From Dehalococcoidia bacterium CG2_30_46_19 (GTDB lineage: Bacteria; Chloroflexota; Dehalococcoidia; GIF9; AB-539-J10), in assembly GCA_001872925.1 (NCBI GenBank), contig MNYD01000053.1:1-7811 (forward strand): DNA of 7,811 bases, read 5' to 3'. Of this stretch, positions 1 through 6,953 are shown one piece after another (positions within the stretch are counted from its first letter, which is position 1; each line of letters begins with the position of its first letter). The notes below the pieces were generated by a model. It was given only the letters and a program-made list of their open reading frames with translations. It was not told where the DNA came from and made no database searches. Both the position numbers and the translations under genes were made by a program.

Positions 1-31
1 CAGGTTATCTGTTATTGACAGGGAGGGAAGA

Positions 32-1393
32 ATGAAAATATTCAACACCTTATCCGGGCAAAAGGAAGATTTTCACCCCCAAAAAGAGGTGGTGACTATG
101 TATGTCTGCGGAATTACTACTTATGATGAGTGTCATATTGGGCATGCTATGAGCTATATAGTTTTCGACGTAATCAAGCGTTACCTAAAGTTCAAGGGCT
201 ATAAAGTTAAGCATGTGCAAAATTTTACGGACATTGATGATAAGGTCATAGAGCGTGCTCGCCAGCTAGGAATATCACCATCTGAGGTGTCTCACAAGTA
301 TATTGATCATTATTTTGTGGACATGGACGCATTGAACATAGAACGGGCTGATTTTTATCCCAAGGCAACCGAGGAAATACCTCAGATCATTGAAGTTATT
401 CGAGGTCTGTTGGTCAAAGGCAATGCTTATGAATCTGAAGGAAGTGTTTATTTTCGAGTCAGGAGTTTCCCTGGCTACGGCAAGCTGAGCCATAGGAATT
501 TGGCTGAAATGATTTCTAAAGAGAGTATTTATATGGAAAAGAAGGAATATCCCCTGGATTTTGCTTTATGGAAAGCAGCGAAGCCAGGCGAGCCTTTCTG
601 GGAAAGTCCCTGGGGAAGAGGTAGACCCGGCTGGCATATAGAATGCAGTGCTATAGCATTAAAATACCTTGGTGCCAGCATTGACATCCATGGTGGCGGA
701 CAGGACCTCATCTTCCCTCATCATGAGAATGAAATAGCTCAGTCAGAGACTTTTACCGGAGAATTTCCCTTTGTTCAATACTGGATACACAATGGGTTGA
801 TGCAAAGAGATAAACAAAAAATGAGTAAGTCTATTGGTAATTTGGTACGTGTTGAAGATATGCTAAACCGTTTTAGCGCTGACGCTGTTCGCTTTTTTGT
901 CCTTAGCTCTCACTACAGGAGCCCACTTGTTTACAGTGAGGAGGCTCTTAACGCAATCGAAAGGGGAACGGAAAGACTACGTTTAGCATTAAGCCAAAAG
1001 GGTGGTGGAGGAGAGGGAGCTACACTCAACCCTAAGCCCTTTGAGCGAAAATTCGTTGAAGCTATGGATGATGACTTCAATACCGCCCAAGCTATCGCCG
1101 TTCTTTATGAACTGGCGAAAGAAATTAACCAAGGCGCTACTGAAGAAGTAAACATAATCGAAGCGCAGGGCACTCTGCTGAAGCTAGCCGGGGTATTAGG
1201 CCTCACCTTAGAAGAAAAAAGAAAGCCACCCCTTGATGCCGAAGCGCTTATCAACCTTCTAGTGTCGGTTAGAGATAATTTACGTCAGGCTCAGCAGTGG
1301 CAGCTAGCCGATAAAATTAGAAGAGGCTTGGCCGAATTAGGGATAACTCTTGAGGATGCTCCTCAAGGAACAATATGGAAACACAAGAGATAG
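32..1393 (+). CDS. cysS: Cysteinyl-tRNA synthetase (CysRS)
   Basis: Class I aminoacyl-tRNA synthetase that charges tRNA-Cys with cysteine in the cytoplasm. The 453 residues are close to the usual bacterial length of about 460. Visible landmarks are the HIGH motif at residues 35-38, KMSKS at 263-267, and a full zinc set that fits the E. coli ligands: C26, C205 (in WHIEC), H230 and E234 (in the HHENE stretch). The ATG is preceded by a strong purine-rich ribosome site (GGGAGGG, bases 21-27). It is the only plus-strand gene and converges on nadA. Just upstream, one frame ends in TGA at 16-18 and another at 33-35, so an upstream co-directional gene may end here, but too little is present to name it. 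The gene looks intact. Confidence 0.98.
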   Translation: MKIFNTLSGQKEDFHPQKEVVTMYVCGITTYDECHIGHAMSYIVFDVIKRYLKFKGYKVKHVQNFTDIDDKVIERARQLGISPSEVSHKYIDHYFVDMDALNIERADFYPKATEEIPQIIEVIRGLLVKGNAYESEGSVYFRVRSFPGYGKLSHRNLAEMISKESIYMEKKEYPLDFALWKAAKPGEPFWESPWGRGRPGWHIECSAIALKYLGASIDIHGGGQDLIFPHHENEIAQSETFTGEFPFVQYWIHNGLMQRDKQKMSKSIGNLVRVEDMLNRFSADAVRFFVLSSHYRSPLVYSEEALNAIERGTERLRLALSQKGGGGEGATLNPKPFERKFVEAMDDDFNTAQAIAVLYELAKEINQGATEEVNIIEAQGTLLKLAGVLGLTLEEKRKPPLDAEALINLLVSVRDNLRQAQQWQLADKIRRGLAELGITLEDAPQGTIWKHKR

Positions 1394-1455
1394 TTGACAC
1401 TGATTTACGACAGGCGCCAACCCACGTGGAAGTCCATTATAATTTGAGGCTACTT

Positions 1456-1514
1456 GTTATCGCCCCTTCCTCGCTGCTAGTAGTAATAAGGGCAACTATC
1501 TTGTCTGTTTCTTT
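1456..1514 (+). terminator. Possible weak terminator after cysS
   Basis: In the 123 bases between the convergent cysS and nadA stop codons, GTT-ATC-GCCC-C-TT (1456-1468) can pair, with bulges, to AAGGGCAAC (1488-1496). A T-rich run (1501-1514) follows on the plus strand. The stem is imperfect and the loop is about 19 bases, so this is only a candidate. Nothing else in this gap looks functional. Confidence 0.25.
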
Positions 1515-1516
1515 AA

Positions 1517-2440
1517 TCATCCCCTGCCTATCATGAGCATCTTATCCACAACTGACTTTGCCTTGAGACGAATATCCTCAGGAACCTTCACCTCAGGGGT
1601 CATCTCCTCCAGTGACCATAATACTTTCTCTAGAGTTATTAACTTCATGTTGGGGCATATTGCCTGTTCAGAGACGGGGATGAATCTCTTATCCGGGTTT
1701 TCCTTCTTTAACCTGTGTATTATCCCCATTTCAGTTCCCACAATCATTTCCTTCACTTCACTTCTACGAGCGTATCGGCACATTCCTCCCGTGCTAAGGA
1801 CTTCATCGGCAAGAGCAATAACCTCCGGGCGGCACTCGGGGTGGACTACTACCTTAGCCTGAGGATACTCTTCTCTGAGCCGGACGATGTGCTCTGGCTG
1901 TATCCTGACATGGGTGGGGCAAAAACCAGGCCATAAGAGCATCTTTTTCCCGGTCTTGGTCGAAATATAATGGCCAAGGTATTGGTCGGGAACAAACAGT
2001 ATCTCTTGAGCATCCAGGCTTTCTACGACCTTGACTGCATTAGCAGAGGTGCAACAAATATCCGATTCTGCCTTAACTTCAGCCGTGGAATTGACATAGC
2101 ATACCACAGTAGCAGCCGGCACTTCCTTCTTCTTTTCCCTGAGCTTCTCAGCGGTAATCATATTTGCCATCGGGCAACCAGCATTTATATCAGGAAGCAA
2201 GACTATCTTATCGGGACAAAGTATAGAGGCTGTTTCTGCCATGAAACGAACTCCACAGAACACAATTACAGCAGCGTCGGTTTTGGCTGCGTTCTGGCTT
2301 AGTCCCAGGGAATCGCCAATGAAGTCAGCTATATCCTGAACTTCCCCCAATTGATAGTTATGGGCAAGAATAACAGCATTCCTTTTTTTCTTGAGGTCAA
2401 GAATTTTTCCGATGAGTTCGGTATCCCTGTTTTTGGTCAA
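1517..2440 (-). CDS. nadA: Quinolinate synthase NadA
   Basis: Condenses iminoaspartate with dihydroxyacetone phosphate to quinolinate in de novo NAD synthesis, using an oxygen-sensitive [4Fe-4S] cluster. The 307-residue length fits the compact NadA type. Three cysteines have the family's spacing for cluster ligands: C89 (NAGCPMA), C174 (PGFCPTH) and C262 (ICPNMK), 85 and 88 residues apart. The HPEC element at 200-203 and STGGM at 216-220 are also typical. Translation starts at a TTG that shares four bases (TTGA) with the fdhD stop, and a GGAGG eight bases upstream supports this start. It is the last gene of the moaE-fdhD-nadA run. Neither nadB nor nadC is in the window, so the source of iminoaspartate cannot be seen. 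Confidence 0.97.
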   Translation of the reverse strand: MTKNRDTELIGKILDLKKKRNAVILAHNYQLGEVQDIADFIGDSLGLSQNAAKTDAAVIVFCGVRFMAETASILCPDKIVLLPDINAGCPMANMITAEKLREKKKEVPAATVVCYVNSTAEVKAESDICCTSANAVKVVESLDAQEILFVPDQYLGHYISTKTGKKMLLWPGFCPTHVRIQPEHIVRLREEYPQAKVVVHPECRPEVIALADEVLSTGGMCRYARRSEVKEMIVGTEMGIIHRLKKENPDKRFIPVSEQAICPNMKLITLEKVLWSLEEMTPEVKVPEDIRLKAKSVVDKMLMIGRG

Positions 2441-3216
2441 GTTACTATCCTCCAGTTATGAGTGTAGACATTCATTCTCCTTCCCCTGACAAACCCAATG
2501 AGAGTTATGCCCAAATCATTGGCTAACCTCACTCCTAAGTTAGTGGGGGCGGACTTGGAGATAATCATGGGAATATTTCTCTTCGCTACCTTGAGCAATA
2601 TCTCTGAGGAGATCCTTCCGCTGGTAATTATTATATGATTGTCTGTCGCTATATCATTTAAGATGCATGCACCAAGAATCTTATCTATGGCGTTATGCCT
2701 TCCTATATCCTCGCTGAAAACCAGGATGCTTTTTGTATCACACAGGGCGGCACTGTGAACACCACCTGTAGCTCTATAAATCTGAGAGCGATGTTGGAAT
2801 TCAGCTACCAGGTCGAAGACTTCGTGAATTGATAATTCAATTTTAGATTCTACCTTCGCTTGATTTTGGGCATCAGCAGCGCTATAAAAAGAGGCTCCCC
2901 TCCCACAACCTGAAGTTATGAGCCTCTTGAACAAAACATTTGGGGCAAGCTCCTCTTCAGTTTCTATTCGCACCACACCACTCCGGTTGTCAACTATTAT
3001 CTTTTTAATCTTCTCCTTGCTTTTGAGCAACCCCTCGGAGAAAAGAAAGCCGATAGCCAGGTACTTTAAATTCGTAGGGGAACAGAGTAGAGTTACCAGC
3101 TCTTCATTGTTTAAGATGATGGTAAGGGGGAATTCTCTAGCAACTACATCCTCAATGCTGCTTCTACCTTTTTCAGTAAGCCGCAATACGGGAAGCCTCT
3201 CTTTTTCATTATCCAT
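2437..3216 (-). CDS. fdhD: FdhD, formate dehydrogenase accessory sulfurtransferase
   Basis: FdhD carries sulfur from a cysteine desulfurase to the bis-MGD molybdenum cofactor and is needed for active formate dehydrogenase. From the ATG at 3216 the protein has 259 residues. Family signatures are all present: TSGCG near 102-105 with the catalytic-loop cysteine C104, TGGVH (150-154), EDIGRHNAID (169-178), SGRISSE (from 190), and a C-terminal block ending in GITLIGF and NVYTHNWR. The second cysteine of the E. coli CxxC pair is glycine here, as I recall for many family members. A GTG at 3252 would add 12 residues and overlap the MOSC gene by 32 bases. I prefer the ATG at 3216 because it has AAGGA eight bases upstream and sits four bases after the MOSC stop. 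Formate dehydrogenase itself is not in the window. Confidence 0.95.
   Translation of the reverse strand: MDNEKERLPVLRLTEKGRSSIEDVVAREFPLTIILNNEELVTLLCSPTNLKYLAIGFLFSEGLLKSKEKIKKIIVDNRSGVVRIETEEELAPNVLFKRLITSGCGRGASFYSAADAQNQAKVESKIELSIHEVFDLVAEFQHRSQIYRATGGVHSAALCDTKSILVFSEDIGRHNAIDKILGACILNDIATDNHIIITSGRISSEILLKVAKRNIPMIISKSAPTNLGVRLANDLGITLIGFVRGRRMNVYTHNWRIVT
2449..2453 (-). promoter_or_regulatory. Ribosome binding site fixing the nadA TTG start
   Basis: GGAGG on the minus strand lies inside the last codons of fdhD, with an eight-base spacer to the TTG at 2440-2438. It supports this rare start codon and suggests that nadA translation is coupled to that of fdhD. Confidence 0.7.
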
Positions 3217-3220
3217 TTTT

Positions 3221-3691
3221 CTAGTCCTTTTTGCCCTGTCCTGAGTCATCACGCACCCTACATACGCTTATCTCATCTCCAGCCTTGACAGGTCCACCAC
3301 GAATTACCCGGGCAAATACCCCTTCCTTGGGCATGATACACTTGCCTGTCTGACGGCGAATGGCACACCCGCTATGGCACTCCTTGCCTATCTGAGTAAC
3401 CTGTAAAATAACCCCTCCACCTATGGTGATATATGTGCCAACAGGCAAAGAAACAAGGCTTAACCCTTCAGTGGTAAGGTTCTCAGCAAAATCTCCAGGT
3501 CCTACATCGAAGCCCAGCTCCTTTATCTTGTTGATGCTTTCGATTGCCAGCAGGCTCACCTGACGGTGGGTGCAGTAGTCGGCGTGGGCATCGCCGATGA
3601 GTCCATAATCATCTTTGAGGGTACCTTCGGCCACGGCTTCCTTTTTAGTGCCTTTTTCTTTGCTCCTACAAACTGCAATTATTTTAGCCAT
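3221..3691 (-). CDS. Small MOSC-domain protein
   Basis: MOSC domains are named from the C-terminus of molybdenum-cofactor sulfurases and occur in proteins thought to bind or sulfurate the cofactor. This one is a free-standing 156-residue domain. Typical elements are GDAHAD near 33-38, RQVSLL (43-48), GDFAENLTTEGL (66-77), a cysteine-rich stretch with C105, C109 and C118, and the closing MPKEGVFARVIRGG (120-133) plus an AGDEI. No signal peptide or membrane segment is visible. The ATG at 3691 is the only sensible start, but no clear ribosome site precedes it. It lies between the two FdhD-type genes, 37 bases after one and four bases before the other, so a role in molybdenum-cofactor sulfur chemistry is likely. 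The exact substrate cannot be read from the sequence. Confidence 0.92.
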   Translation of the reverse strand: MAKIIAVCRSKEKGTKKEAVAEGTLKDDYGLIGDAHADYCTHRQVSLLAIESINKIKELGFDVGPGDFAENLTTEGLSLVSLPVGTYITIGGGVILQVTQIGKECHSGCAIRRQTGKCIMPKEGVFARVIRGGPVKAGDEISVCRVRDDSGQGKKD

Positions 3692-3728
3692 TAAGCATTA
3701 TCTACTGAGCAGATGTAGCTTGTGGACT

Positions 3729-4418
3729 TTAAATTTTGAGCCTCCAACTGTGAGAATAAACGTTAAATCTTTTTGAATCGGCGAATCCTATAAGCGTTAT
3801 CCCGTATCTATTAGCTTCTTTTACCGCTAAGTCCGTAGGGGCAGCAATGCTTATCACTATTGGTATTCCACAGAAAATTGCCTTCTTTATTGTGGAGGCT
3901 GTCTGTCGGCAGGAGGCAACTAAGAAGCTATTGGATAAATCAATTCCATCTCTGATTGCCAAACCAATGGCTTTATCGATGGCGCAATGCCTGCTTGTGT
4001 CCTCTACAAAAATCTCTCCACTCCCACAAATGCCAATAACATGGGCACATCCGGTTTTTTTAAACAAGAAACCATGCTGGTTAAGTTTTTCAACCGAAGT
4101 GAAAACTTCCTCGCAGGTTAATTTCCTATTGGAGTCACACTTTTGAGGATTATTTACTAACCCCTCCACAAGTGGAAGGTCGACCTCAAATTCATTATCA
4201 GCGATTTTCGTGACACTGGAGAAGGAAGCATCTATACCCCTCGATTTTAAATTGCCGAGTATCAATTCTTCTAAGTCAGTAGGGATACAGTGGAATTTGT
4301 GAACCTCCTTGCCTACCCTGACCACAACCTCTTCTTCACGGACGACCTCGTCCTTCTTTTTCTCTCCACCATCTCTGGAAACCATAAAGATTTCTATTTC
4401 CGAACTTCTTTTTTCCAC
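3729..4418 (-). CDS. Divergent FdhD-like protein lacking the catalytic-loop cysteine
   Basis: A second FdhD-family protein of 229 residues. It keeps the family fold signals: CIPTDLEELILG (44-55) matches the N-terminal CSPTNLKYLAIG of the neighbouring FdhD, KTGCAH (121-126) replaces ATGGVH, EDTSRHCAIDKA (139-150) replaces EDIGRHNAIDK, and the C-terminus AAPTDLAVKEANRYGITLIGF is clearly homologous. The TSGCG loop, which holds the sulfur-carrying cysteine, is missing, and that segment is about 18 residues shorter. Other cysteines (C94, C102, C124, C145, C170) are present. It may act as a cofactor-binding partner rather than a sulfurtransferase, which is inference. The GTG at 4418 overlaps moaE by 25 bases. 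An ATG at 4385 would give 218 residues, and neither start has a good ribosome site. Confidence 0.88.
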   Translation of the reverse strand: MEKRSSEIEIFMVSRDGGEKKKDEVVREEEVVVRVGKEVHKFHCIPTDLEELILGNLKSRGIDASFSSVTKIADNEFEVDLPLVEGLVNNPQKCDSNRKLTCEEVFTSVEKLNQHGFLFKKTGCAHVIGICGSGEIFVEDTSRHCAIDKAIGLAIRDGIDLSNSFLVASCRQTASTIKKAIFCGIPIVISIAAPTDLAVKEANRYGITLIGFADSKRFNVYSHSWRLKI

Positions 4419-4762
4419 GATTTATGGAAATCCTTTATGTCACTTATTATGCTTTTGCAGGCATCGAAAGCTGCCCATCTATGAGACGCTGAAACCGCTA
4501 CCAGTAGAATATTTTCCGATATGCTCAGGGAGCCAACGCGATGTATTATTGCCACATCCTCTATATCATATCTATCAATAGCGTCTTTCCTTATCTCCTC
4601 CAATTTCTGGATGGCGTTATCATCCTCATCAAAGCTGAGTCCAACTCCTTCAGGGAACTCGCGTACCGTGCCCACATAAGCTATTATCGCACCTATCTTC
4701 GGGCTCTTCATCCTCTCGACTATCTCATCGACGGAGAAATCTTCTTTTCTTATCTCAATCAT
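4394..4762 (-). CDS. moaE: Molybdopterin synthase catalytic subunit MoaE
   Basis: Large subunit of molybdopterin synthase, which with thiocarboxylated MoaD puts the two dithiolene sulfurs into precursor Z (cPMP). The 122 residues from the ATG at 4762 run shorter than the 150 of E. coli. Recognisable parts are GTVR (31-34), HRVGSL (74-79), SASHRWAAFDAC (91-102) and the C-terminal IKDFHKSWKKE. K110 and K117 keep the seven-residue spacing of the catalytic lysines K119 and K126 of E. coli. The middle LEYEAY region is replaced by a looser LSFDEDDN. A TTG at 4777 in the same frame would add five residues, but a GAGGG directly abuts it, so I prefer the ATG. MoaD is not visible, so the partner must be encoded elsewhere. 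Confidence 0.93.
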   Translation of the reverse strand: MIEIRKEDFSVDEIVERMKSPKIGAIIAYVGTVREFPEGVGLSFDEDDNAIQKLEEIRKDAIDRYDIEDVAIIHRVGSLSISENILLVAVSASHRWAAFDACKSIISDIKDFHKSWKKEVRK

Positions 4763-4785
4763 AAGGTTATTTAGCAACCCTCACC

Positions 4786-4936
4786 TGTCATTCTGACCCT
4801 GAACCCTTCGCCTCTTGTCATTCTGAGCCCTTCGCTTCTTGTCATTCTGAGCGTAGCGAAGAATCTAGACCCTTCGCTATCGCTCAGGGTGACAAAATAA
4901 ACAAGGTAAGATTGCCACGCCTTCGGCTCGCAATGA
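4786..4936. repeat. Cluster of short interspersed palindromic repeats
   Basis: The gap between sufB and moaE holds several units of known-looking bacterial interspersed repeats. TGTCATTCTGA occurs three times in tandem, at 4786-4796, 4816-4826 and 4840-4850, with 30- and 24-base steps and CCTTCGC-type sequence between. The third unit forms a long hairpin, described separately. A second repeat type follows (4911-4936), with ATTGC at 4911-4915 facing GCAAT at 4930-4934 around a CTTCGG turn. An 11-base unit GGCTCGCAATG occurs at 4925-4935 and again at 4946-4956. Such families are common in intergenic regions of many bacterial genomes and are thought to be non-autonomous or RNA-structural. The open frame across them on the minus strand is not a gene. 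Confidence 0.85.
4840..4894. repeat. Long hairpin formed by the third repeat unit
   Basis: The arm at 4840-4861 (TGTCATTCTGAGCG then TAGCGAAG) pairs with 4872-4894 almost completely. There is one extra base and a two-base mismatch in a stem of about 22 bp, around a 10-base loop. It would fold equally well in transcripts from either strand and could slow or end transcription leaving sufB. Confidence 0.75.
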
Positions 4937-4947
4937 CAAAAGGGGGG

Positions 4948-4966
4948 CTCGCAATGATGTTGCGAG
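4948..4966 (-). terminator. Short hairpin just after the sufB stop codon
   Basis: A perfect 7-bp inverted repeat (4948-4954 with 4960-4966, five-base loop) starts four bases beyond the sufB stop in the direction of transcription. On the minus strand it is followed by six C and four T, so it resembles a terminator but lacks a proper T run. It may simply be part of the repeat cluster. Confidence 0.35.
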
Positions 4967-4970
4967 GGTA

Positions 4971-5918
4971 TCACCTCAATATCCCCTTTACAATAACATC
5001 CACTGCCTCTTCCTCATTTAGCCCTCTTGCCATCAACGTTTGCATCTGTTTCTTATCTACGCTTCCTATGGCAGCTTCATGAGTAACCTTTGCCTGTCTA
5101 TCGCTCACATATACTACTGGTATCGCACTTGCTATCACTCCATCCCCATTCACAATTTCGAGGCAGTCAACATGACCTCGGGCAAAAGGGGCATTGCCGT
5201 ATGTTTCACCTCTGACCACTGCCTTGGCATTGTCAATTAACACCAGTCGACTTTTTGCTAAACCCCTGGCTTCCTTGCCATCAAGGTGAATCTTCTCTGT
5301 TATTCTTATGTCATCTTCCTTTTTGCCAAAAACCTTTACTAGAAGCTCGCTTGTGCTCTTCTCTCCCCCAAAAATCTCGAAATCATAATCCAACATGCCC
5401 ACGCAGCCTTCAATCAGGGTGAAAGTGCTCTCCCATACTCCTTTTTTGCCCACCCTGATTTTTGCCTTTGGAATCACCTTAATCCCGCCGAATTCCCCGT
5501 GATAGTGAGTTTCACGGTAGCTGAACCTGGCATTATCCCCAATTTTTATATCAGCATCCATCTTGTGTGTCACATCAACAGCGTTGGGGAAAATACAATG
5601 AGCAATCACATTCACCTCGCTGTTATCCTGTGCTTCTACTTTCAATGTAATTTCCTGCAGCCCTTCCTGGGGCAAAACGCCAAAGCACAAATGGACCGGG
5701 TATTTAATTTTCACCCCTTCCTCCACCAAAAAATAGATATTAACACCGCTTTTTGTTTCCTCTGTTTTTACCTTTATCCCATCGGCTTCATTGACGCTGA
5801 GGACTTTATTTTTATGGATAACGAGGTTGCCTACCTCCCTGTTTTCCAAAGCATCCAGGTTCCCACCTGCCTTGCCATAAGCTTCAAGCAACGATTCATA
5901 TTCCTTGACCACAAGCAT
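4971..5918 (-). CDS. sufB: Short SufB/SufD-family Fe-S scaffold
   Basis: Scaffold partner of SufC for assembling Fe-S clusters in the cytoplasm. At 315 residues it has only the beta-helix core and C-terminal helices of the SufB/SufD family and lacks the long N-terminal region of E. coli SufB (495 residues). C252 (in HVDCLEI) and H280-E281 (in VTHEAAIG) are 28 residues apart, the same spacing as C405 and H433-E434 of E. coli SufB, which favours SufB-like chemistry over SufD. A single scaffold gene next to sufC matches the reduced SufBC or SMS type described in archaea and anaerobic bacteria. The ATG has an excellent AAAGGAG (5927-5933) with an eight-base spacer, inside the end of sufC. The gap to sufC is three bases, so translation is probably coupled. 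A homodimer is expected. Confidence 0.93.
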   Translation of the reverse strand: MLVVKEYESLLEAYGKAGGNLDALENREVGNLVIHKNKVLSVNEADGIKVKTEETKSGVNIYFLVEEGVKIKYPVHLCFGVLPQEGLQEITLKVEAQDNSEVNVIAHCIFPNAVDVTHKMDADIKIGDNARFSYRETHYHGEFGGIKVIPKAKIRVGKKGVWESTFTLIEGCVGMLDYDFEIFGGEKSTSELLVKVFGKKEDDIRITEKIHLDGKEARGLAKSRLVLIDNAKAVVRGETYGNAPFARGHVDCLEIVNGDGVIASAIPVVYVSDRQAKVTHEAAIGSVDKKQMQTLMARGLNEEEAVDVIVKGILR

Positions 5919-5921
5919 TTG

Positions 5922-6638
5922 TTAAACTCCTTTATAACTCGGCTTACCGATATGGTTGCATGTTTGGCAATTATTCTTAAACCACCGACACATCTCTTTA
6001 GGTGGTCCAGAGTTTATTATTTTCCCGGCGCATATTATCGATACCTCCTCGGCTACCCCTACTGCTTCCTCGCTATGCGTGATTAAAAGCACTGCAGAAC
6101 CCTGCTTGCTCATTTCGGTTATTCCATTCATTATATGAGGAAGAGAGACCACATCTATGCCAGAGTCGGGCTCATCTAAAATAGCTACCTTCGGCTTCAT
6201 CGCCATGACAGAGGCAAGCTCCACCCTTTTCCGCTCACCTCCGCTCAGATTGGCATCAACTGCTCTGTCTAGATACTCCCCAGGGGGAAGCCCCACTGTC
6301 CATAGATAGTTTTCGACTTCACTTAAGCTCAAATTCTTGTTTAACCTCAGATACTCTCTTATGCTCAACCCTTCAAACCTTGCCGGCTCTTGCCACGCCA
6401 GTGTCAGTCCCATTTTTGCTCGCTCTGAGATTGTGCATCGGGTAATATCTCGTTCCTCAAATATTATGCTCCCCTCATCGGGGTAACTTATTCCCATTAT
6501 TAAGTTAGCCAAGCTTGTCTTTCCTGCGCCATTCATTCCCAATAAGCCATGTATCTTCGCCTCTTTCACTTCCAAGTTCAGGCCGTTGATTATGGGCTTA
6601 CCATTTAAGGTTAATTTAAGACACTTTACTTCTAGCAT
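5922..6638 (-). CDS. sufC: SufC-type ABC ATPase for Fe-S cluster assembly
   Basis: Soluble ABC-type ATPase that drives the SufB scaffold. It is not a transporter, as there is no membrane gene in the operon. From the ATG at 6638 it has 238 residues, near the usual 245-250. In order: Walker A GMNGAGKTS (34-42), Q-loop WQEP with Q83, signature LSGGE (131-135), Walker B VAILDEPDSGID (151-162) and H-loop H178 in ITHSE. The LSGGERKR and DEPDSGID wording is typical of SufC. The C-terminal tail is unusual, with C207, C214 and C217 in a CRWFKNNCQTCNHIG stretch that could bind metal. A GTG at 6653 would add five residues, but the GGGGGA just before the ATG and the family-like MLEVKCLKL opening favour 6638. 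Confidence 0.95.
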   Translation of the reverse strand: MLEVKCLKLTLNGKPIINGLNLEVKEAKIHGLLGMNGAGKTSLANLIMGISYPDEGSIIFEERDITRCTISERAKMGLTLAWQEPARFEGLSIREYLRLNKNLSLSEVENYLWTVGLPPGEYLDRAVDANLSGGERKRVELASVMAMKPKVAILDEPDSGIDVVSLPHIMNGITEMSKQGSAVLLITHSEEAVGVAEEVSIICAGKIINSGPPKEMCRWFKNNCQTCNHIGKPSYKGV

Positions 6639-6701
6639 ATTTTCCCCCGCCACTAAGTTATTGCATTCGTGTCCTGGCTATTACCGGAGCTGTACACCAC
6701 G

Positions 6702-6938
6702 TCAGAATCCTCTACAAGCAGCACAGCTTGTAGCAGAACATGTGCTGCAAGGGGAGCTTCCACCAATCGGTGTAGCTATACCTTCACTGCTTTTTGAAGA
6801 GCAAGTGAAAGAGGAGAAAATCCTTTTAGCGCCGTTGTGACAATGGGGACAAGAAGCAGTTTCATTTGACTGGCTTAAGGGACGAAGCAGTTCAAACTTA
6901 AGATTACAACGAGGACAAAAATATTCATAGATAGGCAT
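6702..6938 (-). CDS. FmdB-type zinc-ribbon small protein
   Basis: A 78-residue protein that opens with MPIYEYFCPRC, the hallmark of the FmdB/CxxC_CxxC_SSSS family. The family is named after a putative regulator next to formamidase genes, and its function is mostly unknown. C8-x2-C11 and C30-x2-C33 would hold one zinc. The rest is rich in serine and glycine and ends with two more pairs, C64-x2-C67 and C72-x2-C75, plus C46. The ATG at 6938 is preceded by GGGG with a short spacer, 15 bases after the nfu stop. Its place between nfu and sufC suggests a part in Fe-S assembly or its regulation, but this is inference from position only. Confidence 0.9.
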   Translation of the reverse strand: MPIYEYFCPRCNLKFELLRPLSQSNETASCPHCHNGAKRIFSSFTCSSKSSEGIATPIGGSSPCSTCSATSCAACRGF

Positions 6939-6953
6939 TTTTACCCCGTGATT

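Noticed and set aside
1..35. End of an upstream gene, either at TGA 16-18 or TGA 33-35 overlapping the cysS ATG
   Set aside because: Only a handful of codons are in the window, so no product can be supported. An ispF-like ending is possible but unproven.
1394..1443. TTGACA at 1394 and TATAAT at 1438 after cysS, resembling a promoter
   Set aside because: The boxes are 38 bases apart instead of about 17, and the sequence downstream leads only into the antisense of nadA.
3217..3252. GTG start for fdhD overlapping the MOSC gene
   Set aside because: The 12 extra residues (MMTQDRAKRTRK) are not family-like and the upstream ribosome site is weaker than that of the ATG at 3216.
4771..4974. 67-residue minus-strand open frame reading CHCEPK, SEGLRMTR and similar
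   Set aside because: It is a translation of the interspersed repeats. Its repetitive peptide is what these repeats give when read through, and it has no ribosome site or family match.
5499..6086. 195-residue plus-strand open frame
   Set aside because: It lies opposite sufB and sufC, both of which are strongly conserved. The translation shows no domain and the frame has no ribosome site.
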